In this document: positions 5,877 through 9,119 of the stretch, piece after piece
How the letters are laid out: each line of letters starts with the position of its first letter
How positions within the stretch are numbered: the first letter of the stretch is position 1
Source of the DNA: Nitrospira sp.
Lineage (GTDB): Bacteria > Nitrospirota > Nitrospiria > Nitrospirales > Nitrospiraceae
Reading direction: 5' to 3'
DNA length: 9,119 nucleotides
Assembly (NCBI GenBank): GCA_015904075.1
Contig: JABMDH010000106.1
Location: forward strand, 1 to 9,119
Notes under the pieces: generated by a model
Databases searched by the model: none
What the model saw: the letters and a program-made list of their open reading frames with translations, nothing else
What the model was told of the DNA's origin: nothing
Made by a program: the position numbers and the translations under genes

Positions 5877-7868
5877 ATGATTCCTGAAATCGGCCAGTTT
5901 GCATTGATCCTGGCGCTCTGTGTCGCAGCCGTGCAGGGGACCGTCCCGATTTACGGGGCGGCATCCGGCAACGCGTCACTGATGGCGGTCGCGAAACCCG
6001 CTGCACGCGGGCAGTTTCTGCTGGTACTCATTGCCTTCTGCTGTCTGGGCTATGCATTTGCCCAGAAAGACTTTTCGGTGCTGTATGTTGCGGCGAACGC
6101 CAATTCAAAGTTACCGCTCCATTATCGTCTGGCTGCTATTTGGGGAGCCCATGAAGGCTCACTCCTCTTGTGGACCTTTATCCTGACGCTCTGGATGATG
6201 GCGGTCACGCTCTTCTCGAAACATCTTCCGGAAGCGATGCGGGCGCGCATTCTCGGGGTGATGGGCTTGGTGAGCCTGGGGTTTCTCTTGTTCATGTTGA
6301 CGGTCTCGAACCCCTTCGAGCGGTTGATTCCTGCCGCGTCTGATGGCCGCGATCTCAATCCGTTGCTCCAGGATCCCGGCATGGTCATGCATCCGCCGAT
6401 GCTCTACATGGGATACGTAGGATTTTCTGTCGCGTTTGCCTTTGCCATTGCCGCGTTGCTGGGCGGCAATCTGGATGCAGCCTGGGCCCGCTGGTCCCGT
6501 CCCTGGACAACCGTCGCCTGGTGCTTCTTGACGGTCGGGATCGCGTTAGGCAGCGGATGGGCCTATTACGAGTTGGGCTGGGGCGGGTGGTGGTTCTGGG
6601 ACCCGGTTGAAAACGCGTCCTTCATGCCCTGGCTGGCCGGAACCGCGCTGATGCACTCGCTTGCCGTGACTGACAAGCGAGGCGGGTTCAAGGTCTGGAC
6701 GGTCTTGCTGGCGATTCTTGCCTTCTCGCTCAGCTTGCTCGGCACCTTTTTAGTACGGTCCGGTGTCTTGACCTCGGTCCATGCCTTCGCGACTGACCCG
6801 AAGCGCGGGCTGTTTATTCTTGTCTTTCTCGCGGTGGTCATCGGCGGATCATTGTTGCTGTATGCGTGGCGTGCGCCGCGTGTGGGTCTGGGCGGCGGGT
6901 TCGATCTGGTCTCGCGTGAAGCGATGCTCCTGGCCAATAATGTCCTCTTGGTCGTCGCGATGGGATCGGTGTTATTGGGGACGTTGTATCCGCTGTTTCT
7001 GGATGCGTTGGGATTAGGCAAGATCTCCGTCGGGCCCCCCTACTTCGATACGGTCTTTGTTCCGCTCATGACACCCGCAATTTTTCTGATGGGGATTGGT
7101 CCGCTGGCGCAGTGGAAGAAAGCGAGTTTGCCGAGCCTGGCGATGCAATTGCGTTGGGCGTTTGGAGCCAGCGTCGTCACGGCAGTGCTGTTGCCGTTCG
7201 TGCTGGGTAAATGGACGCCGCTCCTGAGTCTCGGTCTGTTATTGGCCCTATGGATTGTGACGACGGCGGTGATCAATGTCCGTGAACGGCTCACTCATCT
7301 TGAAGGCGCCGGTCTGCTCAGCCGTCTCGCATCCGTTCCGCGTTCCTATTGGGGCATGATCCTGGCGCATTGCGGGATTGCCGTCTTCATCGTCGGAGTG
7401 ACGATGGTGAAAGGGTTTGAGGTCGAGCAAGATCTGCGGATGAATGTGGGCGAATCCGCCACGATCGGCGGCTATACGTTTCAGTTCGATGGCGCGAAGG
7501 ATTTTGTGGGACCGAACTATATTGCGGCACGCGGCACCTTTCGTGTGACGAAGGATGGCCGTGAGGTGACGATCATGTATCCGGAAAAACGCCGGTATAT
7601 GGTGCAGAGCCAGACCATGACGGAAGCCGCGATCGACTCCGGCTTGTTACGGGATTTGTATGTGTCGTTGGGGGAACCACTCGAGGCGGGCGCCTGGAGT
7701 GTGCGGCTCTATCACAAACCGTTTATCGACTGGATCTGGGGCGGCTGCTTGATCATGGCATTAGGAGGAGTATTGGCGATCACCGATCGCCGCTATCGCC
7801 TTGCGTGGCGCCGTGAGCAAGAGGCGGCGCCTGCCGTATCTCAACCGGTCGGAGCGCCGATTGTATGA
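5877..7868 (+). CDS. ccmF: Cytochrome c heme lyase core subunit CcmF
   Basis: Large integral membrane protein of the CcmFHI heme lyase; it takes heme from holo-CcmE and supports its ligation to CXXCH in the apocytochrome. 663 residues, close to the family norm (E. coli about 647), so it is a single full-length CcmF and not split. Seen: many hydrophobic segments along the length; the WWD motif at 235-242 (Trp-Gly-Gly-Trp-Trp-Phe-Trp-Asp) followed by Pro-Val-Glu-Asn; and four histidines in family contexts, His172 (His-Pro-Pro-Met), His260 (Leu-Met-His-Ser), His302 (Val-His-Ala-Phe) and His498 (Ala-His-Cys-Gly), matching the heme ligands known for this family. A periplasmic beta-rich domain lies at about 510-615 before a final helix. 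The stop overlaps ccmG (ATGA). Confidence 0.97.
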   Translation: MIPEIGQFALILALCVAAVQGTVPIYGAASGNASLMAVAKPAARGQFLLVLIAFCCLGYAFAQKDFSVLYVAANANSKLPLHYRLAAIWGAHEGSLLLWTFILTLWMMAVTLFSKHLPEAMRARILGVMGLVSLGFLLFMLTVSNPFERLIPAASDGRDLNPLLQDPGMVMHPPMLYMGYVGFSVAFAFAIAALLGGNLDAAWARWSRPWTTVAWCFLTVGIALGSGWAYYELGWGGWWFWDPVENASFMPWLAGTALMHSLAVTDKRGGFKVWTVLLAILAFSLSLLGTFLVRSGVLTSVHAFATDPKRGLFILVFLAVVIGGSLLLYAWRAPRVGLGGGFDLVSREAMLLANNVLLVVAMGSVLLGTLYPLFLDALGLGKISVGPPYFDTVFVPLMTPAIFLMGIGPLAQWKKASLPSLAMQLRWAFGASVVTAVLLPFVLGKWTPLLSLGLLLALWIVTTAVINVRERLTHLEGAGLLSRLASVPRSYWGMILAHCGIAVFIVGVTMVKGFEVEQDLRMNVGESATIGGYTFQFDGAKDFVGPNYIAARGTFRVTKDGREVTIMYPEKRRYMVQSQTMTEAAIDSGLLRDLYVSLGEPLEAGAWSVRLYHKPFIDWIWGGCLIMALGGVLAITDRRYRLAWRREQEAAPAVSQPVGAPIV

Positions 7869-8392
7869 AGCGCTTCTTACTCCCGCTTGCGACCTTTGCG
7901 GTGATGGTGGGATTCCTCGCGGTCGGATTGACCTTGAATCCACGCGAAGTCCCGTCTCCGCTTGTAGGGAAAACCGCCCCTGATTTCTCACTGCCTCAGT
8001 TGCATGAGTCCGACAAGGTCTTTTCGCCGAAAGAGCTGGCGGGGAAAGTCTGGCTGCTGAACTTCTGGGCCTCCTGGTGCAACGGGTGTAAAGAAGAGCA
8101 CCCGGTGCTGATGCAAATAGCAAAATCCGGCGAAGTTCCGATCTACGGAGCGGATTATAAGGACACCCGGGAGGAAGCGCTCACCTGGTTGCGGCGGTGG
8201 GGTAATCCATATCAATTGGTCGCCGTCGACGAAGCCGGCCGGGTCGGCATCAATTATGGCGTCTACGGAGTTCCGGAGACCTACGTGATCGATAAGGCAG
8301 GGAAGATTCGGTATAAGCAGATCGGGCCGGTGGATCAGGATGTCCTGGAAAAGAAAATTCTTCCTCTTGTGCGGGAGCTGCAGAACCAATGA
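7865..8392 (+). CDS. ccmG: Thioredoxin-like thiol:disulfide oxidoreductase CcmG (DsbE)
   Basis: Membrane-anchored periplasmic thioredoxin-fold protein that reduces apocytochrome (or CcmH) disulfides so the CXXCH thiols are free for heme. 175 residues, typical. Seen: N-terminal anchor (about 5-24), then a thioredoxin fold with active site Trp-Cys-Asn-Gly-Cys (Cys72 and Cys75) followed by the CcmG-typical acidic Lys-Glu-Glu-His-Pro, and the cis-Pro region Gly-Val-Tyr-Gly-Val-Pro-Glu-Thr (132-139, cis-Pro137) found in CcmG rather than in generic thioredoxins. GGAG at 7851-7854 serves the ATG, which overlaps the ccmF stop by four bases. The stop overlaps ccmH in the same way. Confidence 0.95.
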   Translation: MKRFLLPLATFAVMVGFLAVGLTLNPREVPSPLVGKTAPDFSLPQLHESDKVFSPKELAGKVWLLNFWASWCNGCKEEHPVLMQIAKSGEVPIYGADYKDTREEALTWLRRWGNPYQLVAVDEAGRVGINYGVYGVPETYVIDKAGKIRYKQIGPVDQDVLEKKILPLVRELQNQ

Positions 8393-8856
8393 TTCGTATT
8401 TGGACGTTGATGTTTGTGATGACGATTCCCGGCCTGGTGGCTGCTCAAGAAGCGCGGCCGTTGGCGGAGAATCCGCAAGCTGAGGCCCGGCTCAAGGCTC
8501 TTGCGGTCGAATTGCGTTGCCTGGTCTGCCAAAACCAAACGCTGGCGGATTCCAATGCGCCGTTGGCGGAGGATCTGCGTCGGGAAGTGCGCGAGATGAT
8601 CGCGAAAAACATGAGTGATCAGGAGATCATCGATTTCCTTGTCGAACGCTACGGTGATTTCGTCTTGTATCGGCCTCCGTTACGAGCCACGACGACGTTG
8701 CTCTGGATCGGGCCGTTTCTTCTCCTTGCCATTGCAGGCACGGCATTGGTTCTGGCAGTCCGGCGGAGGCAGAACACGCTTCCTGAAGTGATTGTTTCTG
8801 AAGCCGACCATCAACGAGTCGAACAGCTATTGTCTGATGGAGCCAAACACCCATGA
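8389..8856 (+). CDS. ccmH: Cytochrome c maturation thiol protein CcmH (short form, CycL-like)
   Basis: Periplasmic, membrane-anchored protein of the heme lyase that forms a mixed disulfide with the apocytochrome thiols. 155 residues, the short form without a fused TPR domain (E. coli CcmH is longer because it carries the CcmI-like part). Seen: signal peptide with likely cleavage after Val-Ala-Ala (17-19), the family motif Leu-Arg-Cys-x-x-Cys-Gln at 42-48 (Cys44, Cys47) followed by Asn-Gln-Thr-Leu-Ala-Asp-Ser, a helical bundle to about residue 100, Tyr-Gly-Asp-Phe-Val near 84-88, a membrane helix (about 104-125) and a short basic tail. GGGAG (8373-8377) precedes the start. Both ends overlap neighbours by ATGA. 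Confidence 0.95.
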   Translation: MIRIWTLMFVMTIPGLVAAQEARPLAENPQAEARLKALAVELRCLVCQNQTLADSNAPLAEDLRREVREMIAKNMSDQEIIDFLVERYGDFVLYRPPLRATTTLLWIGPFLLLAIAGTALVLAVRRRQNTLPEVIVSEADHQRVEQLLSDGAKHP

Positions 8857-9086
8857 TCGTGACATTCTGGCTCGTGGCCTCCGGTTTGATGATCGGCACT
8901 CTTGGTCTACTGCTCTGGCCGGTATTGCGTCCTACACACACTGTCGCGGCAGGGGAACAGGAGAAACGGTTGTCTGTGTATCGGCAGCAGTTTGTTGAGT
9001 TGGCGCTGGATCACAAGAACGGCGTGTTGACCGATGAGCAATATCAGATTGCCCGTCGTGAGTTGGATCGTCGTGTGCTCGAATAA
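8853..9086 (+). CDS. ccmI: CcmI N-terminal membrane module, ending early at a TAA
   Basis: 77 residues matching only the first part of CcmI, the apocytochrome chaperone of the heme lyase. Seen: membrane helix (about 4-25) ending in Trp-Pro-Val-Leu-Arg, then a charged helical segment with Tyr-Arg-Gln-Gln-Phe-x-Glu-Leu, Gly-Val-Leu-Thr-Asp-Glu-Gln-Tyr and Arg-Arg-Glu-Leu-Asp-Arg-Arg, all typical of the CcmI cytoplasmic loop. Family members usually continue to a second membrane helix and a periplasmic TPR domain (around 400 residues in all). Here a TAA at 9084-9086 ends the frame before that. Possible explanations are a natural minimal CcmI, a split gene whose TPR part lies beyond the window, or a nonsense change or sequence error. 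The in-frame sequence after the TAA stays open to the window end. The start overlaps the ccmH stop (ATGA). Confidence 0.8.
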   Translation: MIVTFWLVASGLMIGTLGLLLWPVLRPTHTVAAGEQEKRLSVYRQQFVELALDHKNGVLTDEQYQIARRELDRRVLE

Positions 9087-9119
9087 ACCGGCAGTGTGGA
9101 GCTTCCGGCCGCTGGATCC

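Overview
The window reads entirely on the + strand and holds a nearly complete System I (Ccm) cytochrome c maturation operon, preceded by an unusual outer-membrane protein gene and by the 3' end of a multiheme c-type cytochrome gene. The fairly GC-rich coding sequence, the outer-membrane beta-barrel and the full CcmA-CcmI layout point to a Gram-negative (diderm) bacterium. The repeated CXXCH cytochrome suggests a respiratory or electron-transfer specialist. A Nitrospirota-like or proteobacterial host would fit, but I cannot assign a taxon from the sequence alone.

Layout. Bases 1-601 are the C-terminal 199 residues of a multiheme cytochrome made of four diheme modules of about 50 residues (eight heme motifs visible, the last being CX4CH). 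Bases 602-852 hold no convincing gene; they contain a strong GC-rich hairpin (784-820) followed by a short T run, probably the terminator of the cytochrome transcript. Bases 853-3156 encode a 767-residue protein with a signal peptide, an AMIN-like beta domain, two TPR units and a C-terminal outer-membrane beta-barrel. Two bases later the ccm genes begin: ccmA, ccmB, ccmC, ccmD, ccmE, ccmF, ccmG, ccmH and a 77-residue ccmI that stops after its first membrane helix and cytoplasmic segment. Gaps are tiny, and most junctions are ATGA or TGATG stop/start overlaps, so bases 853-9086 look like one translationally coupled operon.

How the genes work together. By family knowledge, CcmA and CcmB (ATPase and permease), CcmC and CcmD load heme covalently onto the periplasmic chaperone CcmE (His123 here) and release holo-CcmE. 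CcmG and CcmH handle the apocytochrome cysteine thiols. CcmF with CcmH and CcmI forms the heme lyase that joins heme to CXXCH motifs. The multiheme cytochrome upstream is a natural client.

The points most worth a second look are the TPR/beta-barrel outer-membrane protein fused to the head of the ccm operon, the early stop in ccmI that removes its TPR (apocytochrome-binding) part, the possible link between these two facts, and the modular repeat structure of the cytochrome.
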